Shown here: in pieces, positions 1 through 12,600 of the stretch
Layout: every line of letters starts with the position of its first letter
How positions within the stretch are numbered: the first letter of the stretch is position 1
Origin: Acanthococcus lagerstroemiae
Lineage: Eukaryota; Arthropoda; Insecta; Hemiptera; Eriococcidae
NCBI GenBank assembly: GCA_031841125.1
Contig: CM063110.1
Span: forward strand, 36,285,214 to 36,349,213
Direction of reading: 5' to 3'
Length of the DNA stretch: 64,000 nucleotides
Notes under the pieces: generated by a model
Database searches by the model: none
Told to the model about the DNA's origin: nothing
Seen by the model: only the letters and a program-made list of their open reading frames with translations
Translations under genes and position numbers: made by a program

Positions 1-1049
1 ATATCTATAATTAAATGGCTCCCGGCGAAATTCAGTATTTTTTTAGTTCAAAATTTCAGGATACAGAAATTCCTAATAAGAAAATAATGAATTTAGGACC
101 GCCTCAATATTTTTCTGGAATCTGGAATCGGGACTTCTTTTTCTTGTTTGATAACTGAAGCACTGTCAAAAAGATCGGTACATGTTACACACTTTCAAAA
201 ATCGTTCTTTTGGTAAAACTCATGAAATTCAGTGTTGCCGATCCAACGACACTATACAAACGAACAACCCCAATAAGTAGTTCATAAAACGGCCGCAAGA
301 TGCTGTACTTGTACGCGACAATTCTGTAAGCCCATACGAACAAGTTTTTCGTTGTTTTTTTCGGAGGGGGGGGGGGTACTGTAAAATGTCACATACACTG
401 ATCTTTTAGGAAGGTTTTGGTTCTCCAATGGCCTGCAGGAAATCTTTTCAGGCTAACTTACACTGATCTCATATAACATATCTAATTAATAACCAAGCTT
501 CTACGTCCATTCTCTTCGCCACTCTTTTTATTTTCGTCTCATGAAAAAGAAAAGTTTTGTACGAGTAACATACGCTCTGATCTCTTCGGCAGCTCTTCAA
601 TTTCATCAAGAAAGGAGAGAAACAGGAATTCTTGATTGAAAATTGTTGAAATAAGGTAAATGTGCCAGTACTAATTACTATGTCAATAGTAATTACTCTT
701 CTTTCTAACTGCCAATATTAAAGCTTAAAACAATGGTGTTGGCAACCAGGCTGGCCAAACATACTTTTTTCAAGATAATTGTGCTCTTTTGGAACAATGA
801 AGAACGAGTACTCCCTCTTTTTCCTCCAAACTTCAATTTATTCTCTTTTGATCGCATCACATAAAACCGATATAACTCGACACATTTCTCCTGATTGTTG
901 AAGATATTTTGAAAATTCGACTGTTTCAAGAAAAAAGTACCTACAGTCAAGTGCTTATATCGGACGTAAGATACCTTCCTGCTGTGCAATTGTTTATTAG
1001 CTGAAAACCAAAATACACATACTATCAATGGGCAACATTGATATACGGG

Positions 1050-1334
1050 GCAGAAAATCGGCCGTGAAACCCTCGAGAAACCCGGGGATCAGAAGAGTTT
1101 CAGGGGATCTGAAGGGTGACTTTTTCGTTCTCCAGGCGAGATCCCCTGATCCCCATGAAGCTCCGCCCACGATCCCCGGGCTCCAAAAGGGTTTCTGAAG
1201 GGGATCACGCAAATACAGCCCTCTGATTGGCTGCTGGAATCTGCTGGAGGGAATCTACAGGGTTTCTTACGGGGGATCAGAGGGTCGTCTAGCCGGGGCT
1301 ATCTCGTGGGTTTCACGCAGCCCAAAAATTCTGC
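1050..1334. mobile_element. GC-rich MITE-like inverted-repeat element
   Basis: The ends are imperfect inverted repeats: GCAGAA, a variable spacer, then CGTGAAACCC(T/A)CGAGA on both strands. The interior is strikingly GC-rich against the AT-rich surroundings and repeats the motif GGGGATC many times in both orientations. No clean target duplication is visible, so the boundaries are approximate. Confidence 0.5.
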
Positions 1335-3252
1335 ATTGGGCTGGAAGTTCCTCAGTTAAGGGAGTTATCTGTAAGAAGAGCCTCCGCTCAATGTATTTTC
1401 TCATGAAACATAGACCATTTTTACATATTAAGGTTACACATCTTGTTCTTCAGTTATTCTGAGGTTAAAATTGGGAAAAGAGATAACATTCATTGAGCCA
1501 AAGTTTCACTCGGTAATGCGAGAAAATTTTTGACCCCTCTCTTTCTTATAACCCATATCTACGTCCCTGCGCTAACTTTTAATTTCGGTATAGGGTGACT
1601 CGGGGCAAAAAGTGGACACCAATTTCTGGGGCAAAACTTGAACCGCCTGTATCTCTCTGGACTTGTACACTTAGAGAGAAATCTTAACGCTACAGTGGGG
1701 CTTGGACCTTCTATTACTACAGTAAGAGAAGTGTTGAATACTTTTCCTATTAACATTTTCAAAAGAATTTACAACGAAAAATACCCATTTTTCTCTTTAA
1801 AAAATTAAAATTCCTCATTCATTTTCCAATATTTTTACATGAATCGATAAAACCAACTATCAGCATTCTTCCTATGTAATTGAAAGCAAAAAATAATTAT
1901 TTGGGACTTGAAAAAGTTCCAAATACTCTGGGGGTAAATATTGAACACTGCCGGGACGAAAAAGAAACTACTCTGAGGCAAATAGTGCACCTGTTAATTC
2001 AGTTTTGGGGCAAACGGTGAACGTGTTAAGTAATTTATTCAATATTTCATGAAGTAGTTTTTATGAGCAATCATGGAGCCCGCATTCTTATTTTGAAAAC
2101 AGCCTCAAGCCTCCCAGTATGCAAGTTTAAATTAGCAGTAATCAAGTAACTTGCTTATTTATGAGACGTGTTCCAAATCATTCAAGTTTTAATTTTCTTC
2201 AAATCGAGGACAAAATTACGATTGAGAAGGCAAAAGTGGTATACGTTTTTCAAAATTACACTTAACGTCGAGGATATTTGACTCGCCATGAAAACTGTAA
2301 GCAGATAAATTTATTACTTCAGTATGAATTTTGCCATTTAAAATACACGTTTCTTTTTTGCCCCCTTGCACTGAGGTAATTAGTGAACATATTCATTCAT
2401 TAAGGTGACTACAATTGTATTATTGCAATTTTTAGTGCGAAATGAAGAGGTCGGTCCGAGCTACACATATATATACTTTTCATTGGAAAAAATAACTGTA
2501 ATTCTGAGAAATATGAGAAAATGTGAATTTGGTCCACTTTTTGCTCCGAATCACCCCGCTCTTTTCTTTCTAAAAAAAATTTGGCCAGCCTGGGCAACAC
2601 TGTCAAAACGTAATGAACATGATGACAGTATTGCCAGCACTATCTTTAAGCCTTAATATAGGTAATTAGAAAGAAGAGTGTTTACTATTCATTGGCATAG
2701 TGCTTAGTACTGGCATGTTTATCCCATCAAAAAAGCAATAAACAACCACAAACAATCTTTATTTATTCATTTATTTGTTTAGAAAACATTCCTAATGCAA
2801 TCAACTAGGTCTCAGAATCTTAGATTTCTGAGTTGAAGCAGAGATGTGCAAAATCATAGTAATCATAAAAATGAATTGATTTTAAATTATATTTTATTCA
2901 TAATTTGAAAATTAATTGGTATTTGATGATAATGGTTTTCATTGTACATATATAATTTAAATCATTTTTCCAGTTGTATTTTTTTTGGGGGGGGGGAATT
3001 TTAAAATCAAAGATCATGTAAGAAATTATTTTCATCATGATTTTCAATGATTTTTGGAAAAAAAATTTTCCAATTTCCAAATCGTAATTTTTGAAAGATT
3101 TCAGAATGATTTTGATTTTAAAATTACGTTTCAATTCATTTGATTTTTGATTTTTCCCAGTTCCGAGCTGAAGTGGCAATGTTCAAAGTTTCCCATTATT
3201 TCGCTATAAATTCAAATTTGCAACATGCGCTCTTTGTGGTCACTTTATGCTC

Positions 3253-3366
3253 GAGCAGAAATTGAGCATGCTTGAGTAGAAAATTAGTAAGGTCGAGCAG
3301 AAATCGAGTATGCTTGAGCAGAAAACGAGCATGTCTGAGCAGTAATCAAGCATGCTCCGAGCATTT
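3253..3366. repeat. 21-bp minisatellite (GAGCAGAAATNGAGCATGCTT)n
   Basis: Five and a half diverged 21-bp units follow one another, each containing GAGCAG..AAT and GAGCATGCT. The array starts within 40 bp of the exon 6 donor, in intron 6. Confidence 0.85.
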
Positions 3367-3401
3367 CTCGCATCTCTCTAAACCAAATGCAATATCCGTA
3401 C

Positions 3402-3616
3402 CTGGTTGCATCCTGTCTCTAAACTGATCGACTCCATATCGAAGCTACTGTTTGAGTTGCAATCCATGTTCATGGTCGACTTTCTGTCATTTTCGTCTTC
3501 GTAGTTGCATGCGTCCTGAATCTGTATCTCAACGTAGCGTTCGCTAGCGACCACTTCCTTCACCTTTTCCGGCGGCACTCGCAAGAAAGACAAACGGCCG
3601 GTGTACGTCCTTAAAC
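3402..3616 (-). CDS. Sphk: Sphingosine kinase exon 6 (last one in window)
   Basis: The acceptor is TTGTCATCAG|GTTTAAGG and the donor AACCAG|GTACGG. It begins LRTYTGRLSFLRV, a conserved block following the GWG region. It then runs into a variable acidic and Ser/Asn-rich insert (NYEDENDRKS, NSNSSFDMES) typical of the loop before the C-terminal domain. Downstream on the minus strand, down to position 1, I find no further exon with the expected C-terminal block. Confidence 0.92.
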
Positions 3617-6600
3617 CTGATGACAACCATTTAAGGACAATTCTGTAAAACCATATATCAATATTCGTTACTATAATACTAACGCATGGCTCGAATCTCT
3701 TCTCGAGGCACAAAGACCCGAATGGAGGGCAGGGGGATCATAATACAGTTCCATAGAAAAATTATACGTTGAAAAGACTGAATAACACTCCGATGGTTGA
3801 AGCAAATGGTTCCACTGTTCTAGTGCGAGAAATAAATGATTTGTCTTCTTGTTAGTTCAAAATGGCCACCCTCTATCCCCAAGACTACTTCAGTACGTCG
3901 CTGATGTGTATTATCAAGGCCTTCAACAGGTAGCAGACCGGATGGGTAACATTAGTAACACAGCATTGGAGACCCATAATTATAATGGTTCTCATGAGAA
4001 AATCAAAATTTTCTTAGGATTTAACGAAATCGACGATTTGATGAAGGAGAATGTAGGCGTTAGGTTAGACTAATGTCACCTACATATAATCGCAGCCGCC
4101 TAGGTGTAAACACGATGCCTAGTCGTAACCACCTTGCACTCTGTGGTTACTTTCTGTGATCCGTGTCACACGTGGTGTTTTAGTTTCAGTTTTATTAGAG
4201 CTCTATAACTTCATATGAGTACGATCGTCCGCCATTTTGACTCCAAACGCGCCCGTGGATACCGAATCCGACTATGCGGGGCATACCGCGTAGTCAATTC
4301 GGCATCCACGGGTAAGGCTGATGTCGAAATGGCAGACGATTGTACTCACACAAAGTTATAGAGCTCTAGTTTTATTCGTCGATTTCACGTTGTCTGTATT
4401 ATATAGCTCGTACTCGTTGTACTATAATTGTTGTATAGACCAAAATAAAGGTTTGTTACCAGACTATAACGTGAGTGTTGTAATTAAGTTGTCCTGGTAA
4501 ACCTACAAGAAAACTATTTGCAAAGTAATTCATATAGCTTTTTTTTTAGGGGGGAATAAGTAATTTGTGAAATAGAAAAAACCTATGGACTTTGCTCCTA
4601 GAAAAGCTTATAGTTTACCCATACCCATGAATAAAATAATCCGCCATTTTGTTTGTAGATATAAGTTAATTCAAAAAGCCGTCATATCTCGTAGACTTCT
4701 ACCTTATGAGAAATTTTTGATTCTACTTTCTAAATATAGGATAAGGTACTAGTTACGATCACTTGGCCAATTATGGCTGAGTCGCATAACCATTCTCAAA
4801 ACTATTGGTAACGGTTGCGTTTGAGATAAGAGATAAATATGCTTAAAGAATCATAGTGAACCGTTCTGTATGGTCACGTTTATTACAATGAGTCCAGTTA
4901 TAAAAACTGCATAAAATCATGATATTTTGAAAGAGTAATCAGTGAATTCCAATTCTTTAGTTTTACCATGCCATCCATTATCAGAAATGTAATCAACAAA
5001 TTCATAAATATCATCGCATTGCATTTCAATTGTAAATCTGGGAGGGGAAGTCTAGAAGAAAATTCGCTACGAGACAATGAACTAATAATTCATTAAAATA
5101 TTCAATAGAATATAGAAGAGAGTTTTGGTATTACACCCCTGACGACCTAATCCGAGTTTTAAGTATTTTCATGAGTCAGACAATAGGCTCAAAAATATGA
5201 CTCATAATTGGTATTACCTTACCCTATTAATAATCCATTCTGATCATTCACACTGAAAATTTTCTATAAAACATCTATTTGCGATTTACGAGATATAAGA
5301 AAATACAAAATATTGTTCAATAAAATGATTTTTACTATTTTTATGAGATGCGCATAGTGTCCAGATTCATGTAGAAACCGAAAATGCAACCAAATTTGGC
5401 AGAATCACGTCTAACTTGAGAAAAATATAAACCTAATTGTAAGGTACTCATGTTCGACGGGACTCGTTTATAACGACTGAAATAGGAGTAAGACTTTTCA
5501 GACTCGTTAAAACATGGAATAAACGCGTTAAGACTACGTTGAGATTGATTAGGTTTGATAAAAGACTGTTTATAATAATACTTATGATGCAACTCAGTGA
5601 GACTCTCCGAGACTCTATAAATTCATTTAAATTTATTAAAACTTATTAAGACAGCGTTTAAATTAGATGAAAACTTTTTATGAATCATTAAAATTCGTTA
5701 AAACTCCTCGATATTTCACTGAGATTGACCACACTGGGGTGAGACTAATTAAAACTGTTAAAAAACTTTATTAAGGTTCTCTTTTAATATATACCTGAGG
5801 ACTGAGTTCAAACTGATAAATACTCGTTGCGATGAAGACTGTGCAGAGACTATTTAAGACTCATTAGGACTGTCAAGACTGATGTAATTACATTATATAG
5901 TTTGAGAATGCTCTCTTTTCTTCTCCCCCCTTTTTATTGCCCCAAACAGAACTTGCTCATAAAGACAGAGATACTTTGCTTTCAAGTCAATAATTCTAAA
6001 CATCTTTTCTACATCGTTAACAAATTCAAAGAGAGGTTAAAACATGAGCACTGCTACACGACGAGAGGAGCAAATCTTATAGGCCACTGGATTTTAAAAT
6101 TTCAAAAATACATAAAAGCCTTTTCCCCCCTACAAAGGTCCCATTTCTGGAGAAAAAGTCAGGTGTACACGGCTTGAAAAATCTTGTTTTTTGAATTTTG
6201 TAATAAATAATGTTGGACTGGCTATGTCTGCTATTCGGCAATCAAACAAGTTACTGAAGAGGACCCAGCAAGCTCAAAAATTCACAACTTTAATAGTCAG
6301 AATTTTTCCGTAACAGGGAAGAGGGAGAGCATATGAATTGATCGGCCAGTCGATGGTAGTAATAAGAAACAAGTAGATAGGTGCGAGGCTCATTTCGCTC
6401 TTTAATGTTCGAAGTCGGCGGGAGAGGGAGACATACAGTACAGGTGGACCACTAAATGGATGAGATGGACAAAATTAGAAGACGGAAAGCTACGCATCTG
6501 CTTATGCGACTGCTCCCCTGATTACTTGTCTAGTTGGCTCGTTAGATACCGAGTTTCATTTCATTTTCTAACTGCCTGTCTGCCAGTCTATCTGCTTCTC

Positions 6601-9600
6601 TGTCTCGCAAGTTGATTAGCTCACGGTCTGTGTTTCGGCCTGACCGTCCGTTTATCTGTGCGGCTTGATAGTTCAGCAATAGATCTGCCCTGTCTTTTCT
6701 AATTTTACTCTCAACCCGAGCCCTGGAATCCGCCCTTTCGAGCATTACTTCAGAGTTAGCCCTCTTCTCATCATGCCGAAACACCGGCCTAAGTCGAAAT
6801 GTAGCGAGTTGCTTCGTAGGCTCGAACCCGAGAGCTCCGGATTCCGAGACCAGCGCACTATCCACTCGGCCACCCAGAAGATCTGCCCTAGAAACTAACT
6901 ACGCAAACTTACGCAAACCATCGGTCGTTTCTTGAGCTTTCAATAACCCAGCGTTGCTGTTGCGTTTTCTCTTGTTGAGAATTCCTGCTTGAAAACCTTA
7001 AGAAGCTGGTATACGTAACAACGCATTACACATGCAGAATCACGAACGTAATCCAAGGAGTTAGTATGAGAATTCCCACCACATCAGTTGAAAACATTAC
7101 TCTTAGTCCATGAAAGAAAGACGAAGTCGAAACATCAATAACACTACTGAACAAAATGAAATTTTTTGTTTGCACAACACATTTAAGGAGGTGATTCTTG
7201 AGTACTTTTCAACGCTGAATACAGTGCCGTCGGCCGTTTTTCTCTATCATGTCTAGTTTTTCTGATCAAAAACTATAAAAAATTCAACTAAATGTGTTCA
7301 GAAAGAGGTTTAGGAACTGAATGTGGTCATACTGATTCGTGTTGTTGTGTGTTGCGGTCGTGTGTAGTGGTGTGTATTCCGTCTGTTTGTTTTCTGTTAT
7401 TGCGGTCTGATAACACTGATAATATCAGTCAGTGGTACCACTTATTCCAATGCAAAAACAAAATGGAAACGAATTTCAGTCGTTCAGAACTCCGAATTGT
7501 GACGTGATAGAGAAAAATGGGTCGCAGTATCGTGTTCAGCGTTAAAAAGTACCTCAGAATCACCTGTCGAAATGCATTGTGCAAAATAGTTGTTCAGTAG
7601 TGTAATCAGCCATTTTCGCTAGCTTTTTGACACTGAAAGTTTCTATTAATTATTTTATTGTTATATAGCCGTTATTTATACAACACGGTATAACAATTTG
7701 TTCGCAAATTTGTTAATGCTCCCATTGTCGGGCATAGGCCTCCCCCACCCTCCTGCAACAGTCACGTACCAGGGCAACCCTCTCCCCATGCTAGCTGCGC
7801 ATGCTGAACTATTTTGTCCTACGATCTCGTTTTTGATCGTCTTGGTTTTTTCTTCCCTCTCTGGGAGTCTACACCAAAACTTTTTCAATTGACGAAAAGC
7901 AAAATTTGAAAACTACATAAGTATATTTGTTCGTGTGCATCGACCTCAATATTTTTTCAGTAACTTAGAATTTTGTAGATGAGACTGTAGGATGGATCCT
8001 TCCCACTCGAGCACTGCGGTACACGTCCAGAACGCAATAGCCAAATTCAACCGATTTAAAATGTTAAAGTTTTCAGCCGGAAGATAATGCGATAATAGAC
8101 TACTTCCGGCTGAAAACTTTTATCTTTCATAACTTATGTGTGCGTGAAAGATTCCGTGGGGGAAATGGTCATCCCACATCGCTTCACATATTTTTTCGTG
8201 ATTTCATCAGGAAATTCGTCAGCGAGCTAACAGATAACATACACAGTTTTGAGAAATGAAAAGCGAAAGATAATACGATTTTCTGGAATTTAAGAGACCA
8301 AAAATTATTCCGGACTTGGATCGGTATGTGCCAAAAAATTATCCAGGGGACAGAAAGAATTTTAATCTTGCCAGCCCGAAATTCAAAGTTAGCTAACTAG
8401 CAAATATTCGAGAGGCAAGTCTCGTAAAAAACAGATGTTCAGTTCTTATAGTTATCCAACTGACGTAAGCTTTCGGGAGAATCCCGCTTCAACTCATATT
8501 GAAAATTCGATATGGTTAACTATGTGGACAAAAGAAGCAGATTCAAAATCACCATCAACATATAGGGGCGTATTAAGAGAGGTTGGCCGTGGATTCAAAT
8601 TCTTTCCTTGTAGACTCTCAAAACACACTTTAATTTTGCTTAAACTTGTTGAAAAATCACACAATTTTCGCTTACTCCACTTATTTACACTCACAGAGCT
8701 CGGTATGATTTTAGTTCGCAACCCTTCAAGTATCCCGAATTCCATCTGCGTCAAAAACTCGTTAGGATTTTGTAGAATTGTCTCAAAATCGTGTTGAACT
8801 CCTTATGCCTGATTTAAGACACTTCAAAATTATGTTTAACTCGGTTTTACGATTCTTCAAGATGTGTTAAGACGTTAAGTCTCGTTAAAGATCCTATAGG
8901 TTGGGTTCAGGGATGTACCGAAGGGGGAGGGGGGGACTTCCCCCGGTAAGAATTTTTCACTCAGCACTTGGAAAAATTTATCATTTTAATCAGGGACGAG
9001 TTGGGAAATTTTAGTAGATGGATCAAAAGTTAAATAAATCCAACAAGTCAAAAGTTTTATTTTATTTTATTTTTTTTAACCAATACAAAAAAATTTTGAT
9101 TGACACTTGGGAATTTTGAGTCGAGACAGTTGGGACTTTCACAATTTTCCCCCTCCCAGAAAAATTTTTTCGAAACGTCCCTGGTCGGGTTAAGGCTAGT
9201 AGACTTGGTACAATCGTATCGAAATGCATGGAAACTTTTTATGACTATGTTAGGACAATTTTTATGACTGGATTAAAACTTACTCTTTAACACTGTATTA
9301 AAAAGGACCAAGTTGGAACTATTTAAGACTGTTTTAAGACCCTTTAAGAATAATTAAAGATTCATTAAGACACCTGATGATTGAGTGAAGACTGTTAGGA
9401 TTCTGTAAATCTGTTTTAGGACTGGTCAAGACAGCATTTCTGCCAAACAGACTGACCCGGAAAATGTGGCAGTTTACTCAAGGTCCCGCAATAGTAGCAA
9501 CTCTACTAGAAAAAAGATATCGTTGGCGTTTCTGGAAAAATATTTTACGGATTTTTCTCCGCATAAGATAACATTACCTTGCCGCTTTTAGAAATAAATT

Positions 9601-12600
9601 GAAAAAATATGAATTCCATCAGAAACTGAGATTTCTTAGGAGTTATTCGCTCAGAGCCGCTCAAAAGCTTTGGATGGCCTTACTACTGAAGTAAAAAACC
9701 AAAAATGTGCGACTACTGAAGGATTTTAAAGAAATCTGTTTCATTTTGGGGGACCTTTTTAGTTTCTCCTCAGTGATATTTGATAACTTTCGAAGACAAC
9801 TCATTACTGTTACTTTCATTTTGGAATAATTCACGTATCTCATATTTTCGGGGAACTTCACACCAAAATGATACATTTTTGGAGTGCTAATTTTTTCTCT
9901 TTTAATAAGGGACTCGGGAGACCGCTAAACAGTAAGACTGTAATGACTCTGTAAAACTGTATCAAAGCTCTGTACGATGCATTATGATTTCTCCAGATGC
10001 ACTGAGATTAAAACTCATTACAACCTCTTGAGACTAGGGGTCTTGTTGGCCGAGTGGATAGCGCGCTGGTTTTGGAATCCGGAGGTCTCGGGTTCGAGCC
10101 CACGTGGCAACTCGCTACATCTCGACCTACCTTAGGCCGGGTTTTCCACAAGCAGAGAAGAGGGCTAAGACAGCCCAGCCTCCTCGACATCTCTGAAGTA
10201 ACGCTCAAAAGGGCGGATTCCAGGGCTCGGGTTGAGAGTAAAATTAGAAAAGAGAACCTCTTGAGACTGAATTAAGACTCGTTAAGATTCCTCACTGACT
10301 GAAAAAGGATTCTTGTTGAGACTTGTTCAGACATATTCAGACTAAATTATGACTTGTTTTATTCTTTGTCAACTCTTAAAATCTCTCCCTTCATGACGAC
10401 TTTAGCGGGGCCTAATTACCACATTCATGATCAAAGCGAAAGGGTGTTCGTAAACTATTTACGCTTTACATAATGTCTTATCTAAATATTTTACAAACCA
10501 ATTAATCTAGCGACACTCCAAATCGTAAATCGTGGACTGCCAATCATTCGTAGTCGTTCGCTTTCTATATCTATATCCGCTATTAAGCCCCATCCGAATG
10601 ATAAGAATGAAAATACAACCTAAACAGAAATGAATGTCATGTAATATAAATAATATAAACATTCTAGCAAACGAAAATAACTAACGAGTTACACATAATT
10701 ATAGGCTATTTCGCAAAATACCTGAATTGTTTAATTTTAACGAATGTCCCAATAAACGTGAATGTGTTAACCATCTTTCCCTGTTAAGGTAAATCAAGAC
10801 TACGTGGGTGGAAAACTTCAAGAGCAACTGATTTTTGTTAGTCAAGTTCTGTGTTTTTCATTTCTCTGCCAGCCTATCTTATAGGCTGGCTGGCTCACTT
10901 TACAATAGCTGCCTCTTAATCTCGCTATCTCGAACAGATCGACCCTAACTATTTTTTGAATTTCAAGAAGGCAATCCATCGAGTATTTTTTCCTTGTGGA
11001 GAAAGCACAAATAGTTTCACAGTATAAAGGGAGACTAGAAGACTTTATTTCCTTCACATAATGACACCAAGGTAGGCAATTTTCCGACCCACGTGGTCTT
11101 GATTTACACATACATATTCGTATATATTATGTCTTGTAATTCAAGTCTTTGGAATTTTCCAGACAGGGATGAAGGGAAAGGGAGCATGGGATCATGCTTC
11201 TAGTACTTCCTGTGTTTCTCATTTTTTATTTACCACTGACCATTTCAGGACCGTGTGGCACCCTCCCACTGTCAGATCAGCCCCTTGCTTTCCTTGTATT
11301 TTGACGTCTCTACATGAAATTTTTCGGACACATCATGCGTCAACTAGGCGATAACCTAAAGAAAATGATGGTCGAAGGAAAAGTAGTGAAGGTCGAGGAA
11401 TGCGGGGCTGGTCACCAAAACTATGACTAGACGAATTGGGCGAATTTTATGGCCAGTATTTGGGGGCAACAGCACGTGAAACAGAAGACTGCGACAAATG
11501 CAAGGTTTTTATAACTAAAGAAGGCTAGCTCATTCGGGTAGGCAATCTGCAACAATTCTTCCCGTCTCACCCGTGCCGGAATTCATAAGAAAGTAATGGG
11601 AAAATTAAATTTTTGTTGCACAGAGCTTTTTTTTTTTCTTAAACTGTAGCCAATTAAATGTTGTATGACGTAAAAAATAACAGAAAAATATGTTCAGGAC
11701 ACCAATTATGAGTGAAGATCAAAAAAAGCAGTATTCCCGTAAGCGGTCTGATGTGTGATCGGCACTTATTCAGCTAAATGGTCCAACCTTCTGAAGTTTA
11801 TAAGAACCTTGTAACAAATGGAGAGAGCTCACAGATTCAATATGGATCACCGACTTCAGATATGACGCACTGAGCGATACTAATGACTCCTTATGAAGCT
11901 TATCAGCTCTTTAGGCAACCCTCACCAATTCATTTCACTCATATGTTCCGTGATAGGAATTACACGATTTTTTTTTATACTGTACTGCTTATTGGCTGTT
12001 CGTTTGTCAGTTTCGACTTTCAACTTTTTCCAGAAGGTGGAGGAAGAAAAGGTGACAGCGGTAATCGTGAGGGTAGCATTGGTTTTGCCCGGTTTTCAGT
12101 AATATGTGTAAACTATAAAGAAATGAATTTTTCATACCTCAGACTGAGTTTCGATCCTCACCAAATCCACAGGAACCGGATAACCTTTTATAATACTTAG
12201 AGTGGAAATGAGCACTGGATTTTCATCGTAAGGCTCCCTGAAAGAAATTAGACTGAAATGAATTTCCTGACTACGAACACAATCACTATAGCGGACATGA
12301 AAACACAGTGACATCGTGACATGGGCATGGTAAAAAAGAGGTTAGGAAGCCATATTGTAGCCGAAATGTTACAACCAGTTCAAATTCGGAGAAGTTGGAA
12401 CACAAAATTTCATTCGAATTGTGTTTTTTCTGCTCGTTAACTGTTGTTCAAAAAAAGAGTGAATGCACAGGTGTGTCGGAGGAAAAATAAGGTTCTCCAA
12501 AAGACTTAATCAGTTGATAAAATTGAAGACATTGTATTTAGGGTTTAAGAATTATTTAAAAAAAAAAAAAAAAAAAAAAAGAGATACTTTGAATTTGGAG

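Larger units (their letters stand above)
1..3401 (-). other. Sphingosine kinase intron 6 (partial)
   Basis: This is intronic sequence to the left edge. It holds a 21-bp minisatellite next to exon 6, a GC-rich inverted-repeat element at 1050-1334, short G and T homopolymers (for example near 366-375 and 2987-2997), and no coding exon that I recognise. Confidence 0.7.
8760..10380. repeat. TTAAGACT-type repeat array, interrupted by two insertions
   Basis: Short units such as TTTAAGACC and ATTAAGACTCGTTAAGA recur at 8760-8890, 9190-9440, 9920-10035 and 10262-10380. The array is broken by the hAT MITE (8908-9183), an unrelated stretch (about 9445-9915) and the SINE (10036-10254). Confidence 0.6.
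3617..10498 (-). other. Sphingosine kinase intron 5
   Basis: A 6.9-kb intron. It contains the palindromic MITE at 4196-4368, TTAAGACT-type arrays (5390-5890 and 8760-10380), SINEs at 6692-6878 and 10036-10254, a perfect hairpin at 8066-8120 and a hAT MITE at 8908-9183. I see no coding exon. The open frames at 7292-7507, 7698-7892 and 8435-8797 show no recognisable domain. Confidence 0.7.

Noticed and set aside
3849..4073. 74-codon plus-strand frame with YYQGLQQVADRMGNI
   Set aside because: It vaguely recalls the C-terminus of mariner/Tc1-type transposases, but there is no DDE context, no element ends, and too little similarity to call.
6542..6865. 107-codon minus-strand open frame
   Set aside because: It spans the SINE and its flank, and the same translated pattern recurs in the other SINE copy.
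10036..10110. tRNA gene (Leu/Ser-like)
   Set aside because: The A and B boxes are present, but there is no closing acceptor stem and the unit continues into a SINE body with target duplications.
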